64,000 nucleotides of DNA from Myxococcus landrumus (GTDB lineage: Bacteria > Myxococcota > Myxococcia > Myxococcales > Myxococcaceae). The translations under genes and the position numbers were made by a program. Each line of letters begins with the position of its first letter. Within the stretch, counting starts at the first letter, position 1. The stretch spans positions 2,120,001 through 2,184,000 of the forward strand of contig NZ_CP071091.1 of NCBI RefSeq assembly GCF_017301635.1, given 5' to 3'. The notes under the pieces were generated by a model, which was given only the letters and a program-made list of their open reading frames with translations, made no database searches and was not told the DNA's origin. Shown piece by piece: positions 55,978 through 64,000 of the stretch.

Positions 55978-57090
55978 ATGGACGTGCGCGCGGCGGTGGC
56001 GCTCGAGGCAGGCAAGCCGTTGAGCATCGAGACGGTTCACCTCGAGGGTCCGAAGGCGGGAGAGGTGCTCGTCGAGCTCAAGGCCACGGGCCTGTGCCAC
56101 ACCGATGACTTCACCCTCTCCGGGCAGGACCCCGAGGGACTCTTCCCTTCCATCCTGGGCCACGAGGGCGCGGGCGTGGTGGTGGACGTGGGGCCTGGCG
56201 TGACGTCGGTGCGCAAGGGCGACCACGTCATCCCGCTCTACACGCCCGAGTGCCGGCAATGTAAGTCGTGCCTCTCACGCAAGACGAACCTGTGTACGGC
56301 CATCCGCGCCACGCAGGGCAAGGGGTTGATGCCGGACGGCACCAGCCGCTTCCGTCTGGGGAAGCAGGCGGTGCACCACTACATGGGGACGTCCACCTTC
56401 GCGCAGTACACGGTGCTGCCGGAGATCGCCGTGGCGAAGATTCGCGAGGACGCCCCGTTCGACAAGGTCTGCTACATCGGCTGCGGCGTGACGACGGGCA
56501 TTGGCGCGGTGGTGTACACGGCCAAGGTGGAGGCGGGAGCCCGCGTCGTGGTGTTCGGGCTGGGCGGCATCGGGCTCAACGTGGTGCAGGCGGCGCGGAT
56601 GGTGGGCGCGGACCAGATTGTCGGCGTGGACATCAACCCCGGGCGCAAGGCCATGGCGGAGAAGTTCGGCATGACCCACTTCGTCAATCCGAAGGAGGTC
56701 GGAGACGAGCTGGTGCCCTACCTCGTCAACCTGACCAACGGTGGCGCGGACTACAGCTTCGAGTGCATCGGCAACGTGAACACCATGCGCCAGGCGCTGG
56801 AGTGCTGCCACCGGGGCTGGGGTGAGAGCGTCGTCATCGGCGTGGCGGGCGCGGGGCAGGAGATCAAGACGCGCCCGTTCCAGCTCGTCACGGGGCGCGT
56901 GTGGAAGGGCAGCGCGTTTGGTGGCGCGCGTGGCCGCACGGACGTGCCGAAGATTGTCGACTGGTACATGGACGGGAAGATCAACGTCGATGACCTCATC
57001 ACGCACACCCTGAAGCTCGAGGACATCAACAAGGGCTTCGAGCTGATGCACCGGGGTGAGTCCATCCGCAGCGTGGTGAAGTACTCATGA
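55978..57090 (+). CDS. frmA: S-(hydroxymethyl)glutathione dehydrogenase (class III ADH)
   Basis: 370 residues with AGGGAGG before the ATG. It is a zinc MDR enzyme: catalytic-zinc motif GLCHTDDFTLSG and GHEGAG, structural-zinc cysteines in CRQCKSCLSRKTNLC, CGVTTGIGAV, and the NAD fold VVVFGLGGIGLNVVQ with VDINPGRK. The sequence is class III throughout (STFAQYTVLPEIAVAKI, GGARGRTDVPKIVDWYM). It oxidises S-hydroxymethylglutathione formed from formaldehyde. It overlaps the next gene by 4 bp, giving a two-gene detoxification operon. Confidence 0.96.
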   Translation: MDVRAAVALEAGKPLSIETVHLEGPKAGEVLVELKATGLCHTDDFTLSGQDPEGLFPSILGHEGAGVVVDVGPGVTSVRKGDHVIPLYTPECRQCKSCLSRKTNLCTAIRATQGKGLMPDGTSRFRLGKQAVHHYMGTSTFAQYTVLPEIAVAKIREDAPFDKVCYIGCGVTTGIGAVVYTAKVEAGARVVVFGLGGIGLNVVQAARMVGADQIVGVDINPGRKAMAEKFGMTHFVNPKEVGDELVPYLVNLTNGGADYSFECIGNVNTMRQALECCHRGWGESVVIGVAGAGQEIKTRPFQLVTGRVWKGSAFGGARGRTDVPKIVDWYMDGKINVDDLITHTLKLEDINKGFELMHRGESIRSVVKYS

Positions 57091-57938
57091 CGGTGGCCCC
57101 CACCTTGGTGAGCCAGCATCGGTGCTTCGACGGCACCGTGGGCTTCTACAAGCACGTGTCCGAGGCCTGTGGTGGCGAGATGCGCTTCGGCGTCTTCGTC
57201 CCGCCCCAGGCCCGGGAGCGCAAGGTGCCGGTGCTCTACTACCTCGCCGGGCTCACGTGCACGGAGGAGACGTTCCTCATGAAGGGGGGCGCGCAGCGCG
57301 TGGCCGCGGAGCTGGGTGTCATGCTGGTGGCTCCCGACACGAGCCCTCGCGGCGCGGGCTACCCCGGAGAGGATGCCTCCTGGGACTTCGGCGTCGGCGC
57401 GGGCTTCTACCTGGATGCCACCCAGGCGCCGTGGTCCGCGCGGTACCGGATGGGCACCTATGTCACTCGGGAGCTGCCGGCGTTGATCTCCGAGCACTTC
57501 CCTGCCCGGGAGGACCGTGAGGGCATCTTCGGCCACTCGATGGGTGGGCACGGCGCGCTGGTGTGCGCGCTGCGGAATCCGGGGCGCTATCGCTCCGTGT
57601 CGGCCTTCGCGCCCATCGCCGCGCCCATGCGCGTGCCGTGGGGACTCAAGGCCTTCAAGGGCTATCTGGGCGAGGACACCAACGCCTGGCGCGCCTACGA
57701 CGCCACGGAGCTGATTCGGGCGGCGAAGTCCCCTCTCCCGCCGCTGCTCGTGGACCAGGGGACGGGCGACAAGTTCCTCCAAGAGCAGCTCAAGCCCGAG
57801 CTGCTGCGCGAGGCCTGTGCGGCCACGGGACAGCCGCTCACGCTGCGGATCCATGAAGGGTACGACCACGGCTACTACTTCATCTCCACGTTCATGGAGG
57901 ACCACTTGCGGCACCATGCCGCGGCGCTGAACGCATAG
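57087..57938 (+). CDS. fghA: S-formylglutathione hydrolase
   Basis: 283 residues. An alpha/beta-hydrolase of the esterase D family: LYYLAGLTCTEETFLMKGGAQ, APDTSPRGAGYPGED, nucleophile in GHSMGGHGAL, then Asp in LVDQGTGDKFL and His in GYDHGYYFI. It hydrolyses S-formylglutathione to formate and glutathione, completing the frmA pathway. Its ATG overlaps the frmA stop. A hairpin terminator follows. Gene order and fused translation match the standard frmA-frmB pair. Confidence 0.96.
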   Translation: MTVAPTLVSQHRCFDGTVGFYKHVSEACGGEMRFGVFVPPQARERKVPVLYYLAGLTCTEETFLMKGGAQRVAAELGVMLVAPDTSPRGAGYPGEDASWDFGVGAGFYLDATQAPWSARYRMGTYVTRELPALISEHFPAREDREGIFGHSMGGHGALVCALRNPGRYRSVSAFAPIAAPMRVPWGLKAFKGYLGEDTNAWRAYDATELIRAAKSPLPPLLVDQGTGDKFLQEQLKPELLREACAATGQPLTLRIHEGYDHGYYFISTFMEDHLRHHAAALNA

Positions 57939-57954
57939 TCGTCGCGAAATCGAC

Positions 57955-57995
57955 GGGGGCCGGGTGACACCTTCCGGCCCCCTCGGTGTTCTCCC
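57955..57995 (+). terminator. Terminator of the frmA-fghA operon
   Basis: GGGGGCCGG (57955-57963) pairs with CCGGCCCCC (57974-57982) around a 10-base loop, 17 bp after the fghA stop. A TC-rich tail follows. Confidence 0.65.
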
Positions 57996-58007
57996 CCTCG
58001 CGCGAAT

Positions 58008-58769
58008 ATGAAGACGAGAACGTGGGGAACAGAGACCGTGAGAATCGGAGCCCAGGTCGGACTCGTGTTGCTGGCCGCATCCGTGGCGGGATGCCAAGGC
58101 CCGCATGTCAGCGGCAGTGGTCGGCAGATTGAAGAGGAGCGGACGACGCCCGTCTTCACCCGGCTCGAAATCGAGGACGGAATCGGCGCCTACATCGAGG
58201 TGGACCCGGACAAGCCCCACTCCGTTCGCCTCGTGGGTGATGACAACCTCGTGGCGCTGATGCGCACGGAGCACTCGGGCTCGCGGCTCAAGGTCCACTT
58301 CCCCGACCACGAGATTGACAGCTGGGATTCGCCGAATGCGCTCCGCGTGGACATCGTGGTGCCGAGCCTGGAGGCCCTCGGGCGCTCGGGCGGCGGCGCG
58401 CTCGTGGACGTCAGCGGCACGGTGGATGCGGAGGTCTTCGAGCTGTCCGCGAGTGGCGGCGGGCAGATCCGCCTGCGAGGGCTGAGGTCGGACGCGCTGG
58501 AGATGTCACTCAGCGGAAGCTCCAACGTCATCCTGGAGGGGGTGGCGACGCGGTTGAACGCCTCGCTCTCGGGGGCGAGCCGGGTGACGGGGCGTGAGCT
58601 GTCCACTCGGGATGCGACGTTGAGCACGAGCGGCGGCGGGCATGTGGTGCTTCAGGTGTCGCAGACCCTTCGGGTCAGTGCCTCGGGGGGCGGCCGGTTG
58701 CAGATCATCGGGCACCCCGAGGTCCTCGAAAGGGACCTCTCGGGCGGCTCCACGCTCACCTTCGAGTAA
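58008..58769 (+). CDS. DUF2807 (GIN-domain) lipoprotein
   Basis: 253 residues from ATG 58008; GTG 58038 (MRIGAQVGLVLLAASVAGC) with a GGGGA site gives a cleaner lipoprotein signal and may be the true start. The lipobox is SVAGC. The mature part is a right-handed beta-helix of short repeats (ALGRSGGGALVDVSGTVDAE, ELSASGGGQIRLRG, DATLSTSGGGHVVLQ, RVSASGGGRLQIIG), the DUF2807/GIN pattern seen in putative auto-transporter adhesins. It likely sits at the outer membrane. Ligand unknown. Confidence 0.88.
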   Translation: MKTRTWGTETVRIGAQVGLVLLAASVAGCQGPHVSGSGRQIEEERTTPVFTRLEIEDGIGAYIEVDPDKPHSVRLVGDDNLVALMRTEHSGSRLKVHFPDHEIDSWDSPNALRVDIVVPSLEALGRSGGGALVDVSGTVDAEVFELSASGGGQIRLRGLRSDALEMSLSGSSNVILEGVATRLNASLSGASRVTGRELSTRDATLSTSGGGHVVLQVSQTLRVSASGGGRLQIIGHPEVLERDLSGGSTLTFE

Positions 58770-58851
58770 CCATCACATGCCCTCGCGGGCTGGCTTTGAC
58801 GCCCCTGCCATCGAGGCATAGGGTGGGAGAGCCGCTCTGGAGGGCCATGCG

Positions 58852-59928
58852 ATGCTGAGCGCACATCCATCCACGACACCCGTCGAGGCAGGAGGCCTGA
58901 ACCGGCCCCGGCGCCTCGCGGTGGAGGCTCTTGGCTGTGGCTTGCTGGTCGTGGCCCTGGAAGGCGCGCACCATGGCGCCGAACACCTGGGCGTGAGCGC
59001 CACGGATGGGCGGCTCTTCATGTCCCTGGCGGCGGGCGTCGTGCTCGCGTGCCTCACGTTGGTGCTTCAGCCGTTGTCGGGTGCACACTTCAATCCCGCA
59101 CTGACCTTCGCGGACGCGCTCGAGGGCGGGACGCCCTGGCGGGATGTTCCCCGGTATGTGCTCGCGCAACTGGGGGGTGGGCTGGCGGGCCGGTGGGTCG
59201 CGCACCTGATGTGTGGTGAGCCGCTGCTCATCGCGACGCGGACGCCTTCGGCGAGCTCGGCGCAGTTCATCTCGGAGCTGGTCGCGACGTTCGGGCTGTT
59301 GGTCGTGGTGCGTGGGTGCGTGCGGGTCCGTCCTTCGGCGACGCACCTGGTGGTCGCGGGATATGTCGCGGCCACGGTGTGGTTCACGGACTCGCGCTCA
59401 CTCGCCAATCCGGCGCTCATCCTGGCGCGCGCGGTGAGCACCCGGACGAGCGCGCTGCATCCGCTCGACGTGGAGTCCTTCGTCGCGGCGCAGATACTCG
59501 GCGCGGCGCTGGCGATGTGCCTGTTCCGCTGGCTGATGACTCCGTCCACGCAGGAGGCCACCCACCGGACCTGGAGGGTCATCTTCCAGTGCTCGAAACC
59601 CTCCGTGGCGCAGAAGGCCGCGGAGGTCTTCAACGGCATGGCCGCGCCGGAGTTCGCTCGGGGGACGGTGGAGGGCGCGCTGTGCGAGGTGGACCCGCAT
59701 GAGCCGCCCCCGCTGGTCGTCCGGCTGATGTTGGACGGCGAGTTGGCGCCGCGGGGTGAAGGGGCCGTGTGGCATCTGGGCGTCGGCGAGGAGGGTGCCT
59801 CGGACGCGGGGGGGCGACTTCAAGCGTCGCTCCGGGAGCACACCCAGCGACTGCTGCGGACGCGAGGATGGTCCCGACTTCGCATCGTCGGAGACCCCGC
59901 TCACGAGGCGCCTGGCCCTACGACGTGA
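58852..59928 (+). CDS. Aquaporin-like MIP channel fused to degenerate ArsC-like domain
   Basis: 358 residues with GGAGGG 7 bp upstream. The first 240 are a six-helix MIP channel with two NPA loops, GAHFNPALTFADAL and SLANPALILARAV. The second lacks the arginine that normally follows NPA in the selectivity filter, as in the MIP subgroup often linked to arsenic genes. The C-terminal 115 residues begin WRVIFQCSKPSVAQKAAEVFN, resembling the P-loop strand of low-molecular-weight phosphatase/arsenate reductases. The CX5R signature is broken (Cys247, Ala253), so catalysis by that route is unlikely. It is not in an ars operon. Confidence 0.8.
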   Translation: MLSAHPSTTPVEAGGLNRPRRLAVEALGCGLLVVALEGAHHGAEHLGVSATDGRLFMSLAAGVVLACLTLVLQPLSGAHFNPALTFADALEGGTPWRDVPRYVLAQLGGGLAGRWVAHLMCGEPLLIATRTPSASSAQFISELVATFGLLVVVRGCVRVRPSATHLVVAGYVAATVWFTDSRSLANPALILARAVSTRTSALHPLDVESFVAAQILGAALAMCLFRWLMTPSTQEATHRTWRVIFQCSKPSVAQKAAEVFNGMAAPEFARGTVEGALCEVDPHEPPPLVVRLMLDGELAPRGEGAVWHLGVGEEGASDAGGRLQASLREHTQRLLRTRGWSRLRIVGDPAHEAPGPTT

Positions 59929-59965
59929 GGGCCGTGCGCCGGTGCTGGGACAAGGCTGGGGCTGG

Positions 59966-60184
59966 CTAGCGCCGCTTGCGCGAGCCGCCGAAGAGCACGA
60001 GGAGGATGCCGCCCGCGAGTGCGGCTCCACCGCCCGCGAGGTGCATCGTGGTGTTCTCGGTGTACTTGCCGGTGAGGGCGTGGCTCGCACGCTCGGTCAG
60101 CGACTCTCGGGCATTGAGCCCGGTCCACAGCACCACGCCGCCCGCGACCGCGAGCATCACTCCCACGAGTCGAATGATTCCCAA
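59966..60184 (-). CDS. DUF3185 family small membrane protein
   Basis: 72 residues from TTG 60184 with a GGAG site upstream. Two TM helices (IIRLVGVMLAVAGGVVLWTGLNA and LAGGGAALAGGILLVLFGG) flank a polar loop with ESLTERASHALTGKYTENTT, and the C-terminus is basic (SRKRR). Size, topology and the NARES/LTGKYT loop match DUF3185. Role unknown; relatives are widespread inner-membrane proteins. Confidence 0.85.
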   Translation of the reverse strand: MGIIRLVGVMLAVAGGVVLWTGLNARESLTERASHALTGKYTENTTMHLAGGGAALAGGILLVLFGGSRKRR

Positions 60185-60376
60185 GTGCTCTCCTCGAAAT
60201 GAACCGGGAGCGTTATAGCGCCGGGCGAGACGTCACGGTGAAACAGAGGAATCGTGGGCTCATCGCCTCGGCCCTCTCCGCGACGCCCACGTCCCACCGC
60301 AAGACGGGGCGCAGCACCGTGTGACGCCCCCCACGAAGCCACGGCGCCCCACGCTCGGAGCAACCTGACGCGTCGA

Positions 60377-60408
60377 CAGTCCCCTCACATACGTCCTTGA
60401 GGGGACTG
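60377..60408 (-). terminator. Hairpin downstream of RNase R
   Basis: CAGTCCCCTCA (60377-60387) and TGAGGGGACTG (60398-60408) form a perfect 11-bp stem with a 10-base loop, 8 bp after the RNase R stop on the minus strand. There is no long T-tract. Confidence 0.6.
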
Positions 60409-60416
60409 CGCATCCA

Positions 60417-63400
60417 TCAGCGTTTTCGCGCCGCCGGCTTCGCGCCGCGAACCTTCGCCCCCGTCGCGCGAGGCTTGGTGGCCTTCGCCGCGGGCTTCTT
60501 CTCACTCCGAGGCGTCGAGGCCTTGACTGGCTTCGCCTTGGGCTTCTTCCCCTGAGCGGCCGGAGTCTTGGCCTTCTTCGAAGGCTTCACGGGTGCCGGC
60601 TTCTTGGGCACTGCCTTCTTCTTCACGGCGGCCGCCTTCGAGGTCGTGGCCTTCTTCACCACGGCCTTCCGAGCCGGCCCCCGCGACGCGGGCTTCTGGG
60701 CCGGAGCAGCCCGCTTCGCCGCGACAGGGCGTTTCGCCTTCGCGCGAGACACTTGCTCCACCTGTGCCGGCGCACGGGTGTCTTGAACCTCGACAACAAC
60801 AGGCACGGATGTCTCCTCGCGACGCGACACGGCCTCGGCCGCTTCGACAGTCGACGGACTCGTCACGCGCTCCGGCGACTTGAGCGTAGCAACAGCCTCC
60901 GAACGAACCGGCTCCTCCCCCTCACGGTCGCGTGTCGGTGCTTCCTGCTCGCGGACAGGCGGTTTCGCCGGCGGCTCGGCACGCACGGACGGCTGCCACG
61001 ACTCCGGCGCGTACTCGGCCTCTTCGGTCTCTCTCGGCTTGGGAGGCGTGAACTTCGGCGGAGGTCCCTGGTGGAATCGCCCTTCCTTCGACGGCGGCTT
61101 CCCTCCAAACCCAGGACGCGGAGGCGCACCCCGGCTCCCCTTGCCGCCCTGCGGACTCTGCGCGGCCAACGCACGCAGCCGATCAAACCCAGGATGCGGT
61201 GATGCACCTGCACCCTCTCCACTCACGGGCTCCTGCCAGGCCGTGGGCGCGGAGACCTCAGGAGACACCTGCTCTGGAGCAGGTGCCCCACTCGCCTCCA
61301 CATCGGGGCTCGGCTCCGGGCGGATGAACATGCGCCGCTTCGGCCCATGGGTCTCCCCACCCGGCCGTGCGCCCGCGTGCTCCCGCTGAGGCTTCGCCTC
61401 CTTGTCACCAGACCACGGCTGCTTGAGCTCGCCGGCGCCTCGCTGAGGAGCGGACTCCTCGCGACGTCCCTCTCGCATGAAGCGCCCGCGCGGACGCGAC
61501 GGCTCCTCGCGCGCGGCCCACGTGCGCGCCGGCCCGTCCTTCTTCGTCGCCTCCCGCTCCCCACGCCCAGGCCTGCCCGCGCGCTGCTTTCCATGCGCCG
61601 CGGCATCCTCCCGCCAGTCGTGCCGGCGGCGGACAGGGGCCCCACCCTCGCGACGAGCCAGTGGCGCCTCGCCGTCGAACTGGAGCGCCTCGAAATCGAT
61701 CTTCCGCGCCGTCGGGTTCGCCGACAGCAACCGCACGCGAAGCTTCTGCCCCACGCGCACGCGACGCCCGTTCGGGTACACCAGCGCGTGCGTCTGCTTG
61801 TCCAGCTTCGAGCCCGGCCCCAGCGTCTCCGCCTTCACCAGCCCCTCGACATGCTCGACGTCGAGCTCGACGAAGAAGCCGAAGTCCGTGACGGCCGCCA
61901 CCGTCGCGGCGAACTCCTCGCCGACCCGCGCCTTCATCATCAGGGCCGCGTAGAAGGACACCACCTCCCGCTCGACCTGCATGGCCGCGCGCTCGCGATC
62001 CGAGCACTGCATCGCCATGTCCTCGAGCCGCTCCTCCTCCCGCTCCAACATCGCCACGGAAGGCTTGCGGCCCTGCCGCGCCCAGTGCGCCTTCAACAAC
62101 CGGTGCACCAGCAGGTCAGGGTATCGACGGATGGGTGAGGTGAAGTGCAGGTAGTGCTCGGCCGCGAGCCCGTAGTGCCCCACCTTCGAGGACGTGTACA
62201 CGGCCTGCATCATCGAACGCAGCAGGAGCTGGTTCAGGGCCCGCTGCTCCGGATGTCCCGAGAGCTGGCTGATGAATGCATCCAGCTCCTTCGACGACAC
62301 GCCATCCTCGAACGTCAGCTTGAAGCCATACGCCTGCGCCAACGCCGCGAAGGTCGCCAGCTTCTCCGGGTCCGGCTCACCGTGGAACCGGTACACCGTC
62401 GGCAAGCCCTCGTCCTGGAAGAAGCGAGCCACCGCCTCGTTGGCGGCGAGCATGCACTCCTCGATGAGCCGGTGGCTGTCCTTGCGCTCGCGCTTGTCCA
62501 TGCGCTCGGGCAGGCCGTCCTTGCCCAGCACCACCTTGTGCTCGGGCAGGTCGAAGTCGATGGCGCCTCGCTCCTTGCGCATCCGCATCAGCGCACGCGC
62601 CAGGGCCATCATCCGCTCGAAGTGCGGCTTGAACGCATTGCGGTGGGGCACGTCCTTGCCCGCGAGGACGTCCTGCACCTCGTTGTACGTGCACCGCGCG
62701 GCGCTGCGCATCACCGCCGGATAGAGCGTGTATCCACGCCGCTGTCCCTGGGCGTCGAACGTCATGTCCGCGACCATGCAGAGGCGATCCTCGTCCGGCC
62801 GCAGCGAGCAGATGCCGTTGCTCAGCCGCTCCGGAAGCATGGGCAACACGCGGTCCGGCAGGTACACGGACGTGGCGCGCCGCAGGGCCTCGGCGTCGAG
62901 CGCGCTGCGCTCCCGCACGTAGTGCGTCACATCCGCGATGGCCACCACCAACCGCCATCCGCTCCCCTGCTCCTCGACGTACACCGCGTCGTCGAAGTCG
63001 CGCGCATCCTCACCATCGATGGTGACGAGCGGCATTGAGCGCAGGTCCTTGCGCTGCTCCCCGCGGGCCTCCTCGTCCGACACCTTCACGGCATAGCGGT
63101 CCGCCTCGTCCATCACCTCGGGCGGGAACTCATCCGAGAAGCCCTGCGAGAAGGCGATCCCCAGCACCTCGGGGCTGGGCGTGCCCGGCTTGCCGAGCGA
63201 ACCCGCCACCTCGCCGAAGAGGTCCTTCCCCGGGTCGAGCAGATCCGCACCGACGCCGAGGCGCACCTTCACCAGGTCGCCCTCCTGCGCCATCTGCGTA
63301 TAGGGAACTCGAATGGGCCCCGGCAGGCTCGTGTCCGTGGGGAGCACCAGCGCGTAGTGCCGATGCGCCGTGTAGACACCGACCGCCAGCTCACGCCGGC

Positions 63401-64000
63401 GGTCGACGACGCGCAGGAGCCGGCCCTCGTAGCGCCCTGGACGGCCGGAGAACGAGACCACCACCCGGTCATTGTCGAGCGCCCGCTGGGCCTCACCAGG
63501 CGGCAGGAAGATGTTCTCCCCCTCCCCGGACACCGGATGCACGAAGCCGAAGCCATCGCGATGGACGTGGAGGATGCCCTCCACCGTGTCGCGTGCGCCT
63601 TCGGAGCCGCCTCGCGGCCCGGAGCGCTCACGCCACTCGTCGCGGCGCCTGGAGCCCGCGCCACCCGAACGGCCCGGGTCGAAACCACGGCCGCCCCGAG
63701 CGTCGGGAGCACGGCCGCGTCCCGCGAAGTGTCCACGTCCCCGCTCGAAGGGAGCCCCACCGGAGCGCGGCTCACGCGCCTCCCTGGGATGGGCGGCCTG
63801 CGGCGTGGGAGCAGGCGTCCCCCCTTCCTGCCGGGGGCGAGGGCGAAGGAAGCGCTTGCCCTCCTTGACGATGAGACCGTCGCGCACCAGCTCACGGAGC
63901 GCGCGCTTGAGCTCGGTCTGCTGGCCAGGGTGCAAGCCCGCGAGTCGCAGGAGCTCCTTGATGCCCAGCGGGTGATCTGCGTCGGAGAGAATCTGCTGAA
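60417..64000 (-). CDS. rnr: Ribonuclease R with long basic tail, 5' end beyond the right edge
   Basis: The frame is open to the window edge and reads ILSDADHPLGIKELLRLAGL upstream of the first internal start (TTG 63935), which matches the RNase R N-terminal helix-turn-helix. The start is therefore outside the window, and at least 1,194 codons are present. Order: winged helix, an Arg/Gly-rich insert, cold-shock domains (GILHVHRDGFGFVHP), the RNB catalytic domain with TIDGEDARDFDDAVYV metal aspartates and HFTSPIRRYPDLLVHR, and S1 (VTDFGFFVELD). A disordered tail of about 420 residues ends in Lys/Ala/Pro repeats. It degrades structured RNA 3' to 5'. RNase R normally has a far shorter basic tail. 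Confidence 0.93.
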   Translation of the reverse strand, partial: QQILSDADHPLGIKELLRLAGLHPGQQTELKRALRELVRDGLIVKEGKRFLRPRPRQEGGTPAPTPQAAHPREAREPRSGGAPFERGRGHFAGRGRAPDARGGRGFDPGRSGGAGSRRRDEWRERSGPRGGSEGARDTVEGILHVHRDGFGFVHPVSGEGENIFLPPGEAQRALDNDRVVVSFSGRPGRYEGRLLRVVDRRRELAVGVYTAHRHYALVLPTDTSLPGPIRVPYTQMAQEGDLVKVRLGVGADLLDPGKDLFGEVAGSLGKPGTPSPEVLGIAFSQGFSDEFPPEVMDEADRYAVKVSDEEARGEQRKDLRSMPLVTIDGEDARDFDDAVYVEEQGSGWRLVVAIADVTHYVRERSALDAEALRRATSVYLPDRVLPMLPERLSNGICSLRPDEDRLCMVADMTFDAQGQRRGYTLYPAVMRSAARCTYNEVQDVLAGKDVPHRNAFKPHFERMMALARALMRMRKERGAIDFDLPEHKVVLGKDGLPERMDKRERKDSHRLIEECMLAANEAVARFFQDEGLPTVYRFHGEPDPEKLATFAALAQAYGFKLTFEDGVSSKELDAFISQLSGHPEQRALNQLLLRSMMQAVYTSSKVGHYGLAAEHYLHFTSPIRRYPDLLVHRLLKAHWARQGRKPSVAMLEREEERLEDMAMQCSDRERAAMQVEREVVSFYAALMMKARVGEEFAATVAAVTDFGFFVELDVEHVEGLVKAETLGPGSKLDKQTHALVYPNGRRVRVGQKLRVRLLSANPTARKIDFEALQFDGEAPLARREGGAPVRRRHDWREDAAAHGKQRAGRPGRGEREATKKDGPARTWAAREEPSRPRGRFMREGRREESAPQRGAGELKQPWSGDKEAKPQREHAGARPGGETHGPKRRMFIRPEPSPDVEASGAPAPEQVSPEVSAPTAWQEPVSGEGAGASPHPGFDRLRALAAQSPQGGKGSRGAPPRPGFGGKPPSKEGRFHQGPPPKFTPPKPRETEEAEYAPESWQPSVRAEPPAKPPVREQEAPTRDREGEEPVRSEAVATLKSPERVTSPSTVEAAEAVSRREETSVPVVVEVQDTRAPAQVEQVSRAKAKRPVAAKRAAPAQKPASRGPARKAVVKKATTSKAAAVKKKAVPKKPAPVKPSKKAKTPAAQGKKPKAKPVKASTPRSEKKPAAKATKPRATGAKVRGAKPAARKR

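Overview
The window is 64 kb of very GC-rich, gene-dense DNA. Strong third-position G/C bias, GTG and TTG starts, many lipoprotein signals, long Pro/Ala or Lys-rich linkers, TPR lipoproteins, MacAB-type exporters and a sigma-54 activator system all suggest a myxobacterium, most likely Myxococcaceae (inference; no rRNA or species marker is present). I support 50 protein genes, two of them cut by the window edges (the left-edge gene and RNase R at the right edge). I found no tRNA, rRNA, CRISPR array, insertion sequence or prophage.

Left third (0-24 kb): an unrecognised truncated gene, a VWA lipoprotein, a GNAT acetyltransferase, small hypothetical proteins, and a CreB/CreC-like two-component pair that converges on two membrane/envelope genes, one resembling CreD. 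A methyltransferase-like protein and a cysteine-synthase-family enzyme follow. Next is a tightly overlapping minus-strand operon (YIP1 protein, TolC, MacA-like adaptor, ATPase, two permeases) encoding a tripartite ABC exporter with paired permeases. Divergent from it is an atypical Clp ATPase coupled to a DUF2520 Rossmann protein.

Middle (24-42 kb): a 1,100-residue surface lipoprotein that appears to fuse an HExxH protease, a beta-propeller and a C-terminal barrel; a minus-strand run of TPR protein, class III nucleotidyl cyclase, NamZ-like muramidase, phosphoesterase and nadD; mutS2 with a textbook terminator; an AT-richer patch with an amidohydrolase/decarboxylase; an R2K-type ATP-grasp protein; and a divergent pair of secreted enzymes (PI-PLC with a crystallin-like tail, and an M4 metalloprotease with two PPC domains).

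Right third (42-64 kb): a phospholipase A2-like protein, then an NtrC-type regulator and its kinase divergent from a second TolC/ATPase/MacA/MacB exporter. The shared 394-bp region holds two near-identical 15-bp palindromes and a -24/-12 promoter, which together predict sigma-54 control of the exporter. Beyond it lie an SDR, a membrane metallophosphoesterase, a Tat-exported PhoD-like phosphatase, a TPR lipoprotein, the glutathione-dependent formaldehyde pathway (frmA-fghA), a DUF2807 lipoprotein, an aquaporin-like channel fused to a degenerate ArsC-like domain, a DUF3185 protein and RNase R with a very long basic tail.

The strongest candidates for new biology are the palindrome/sigma-54 exporter switch, the protease-propeller-barrel lipoprotein, the channel-ArsC fusion, the linker-extended Clp ATPase and the PLC-crystallin fusion. 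None is proven novel from sequence alone.
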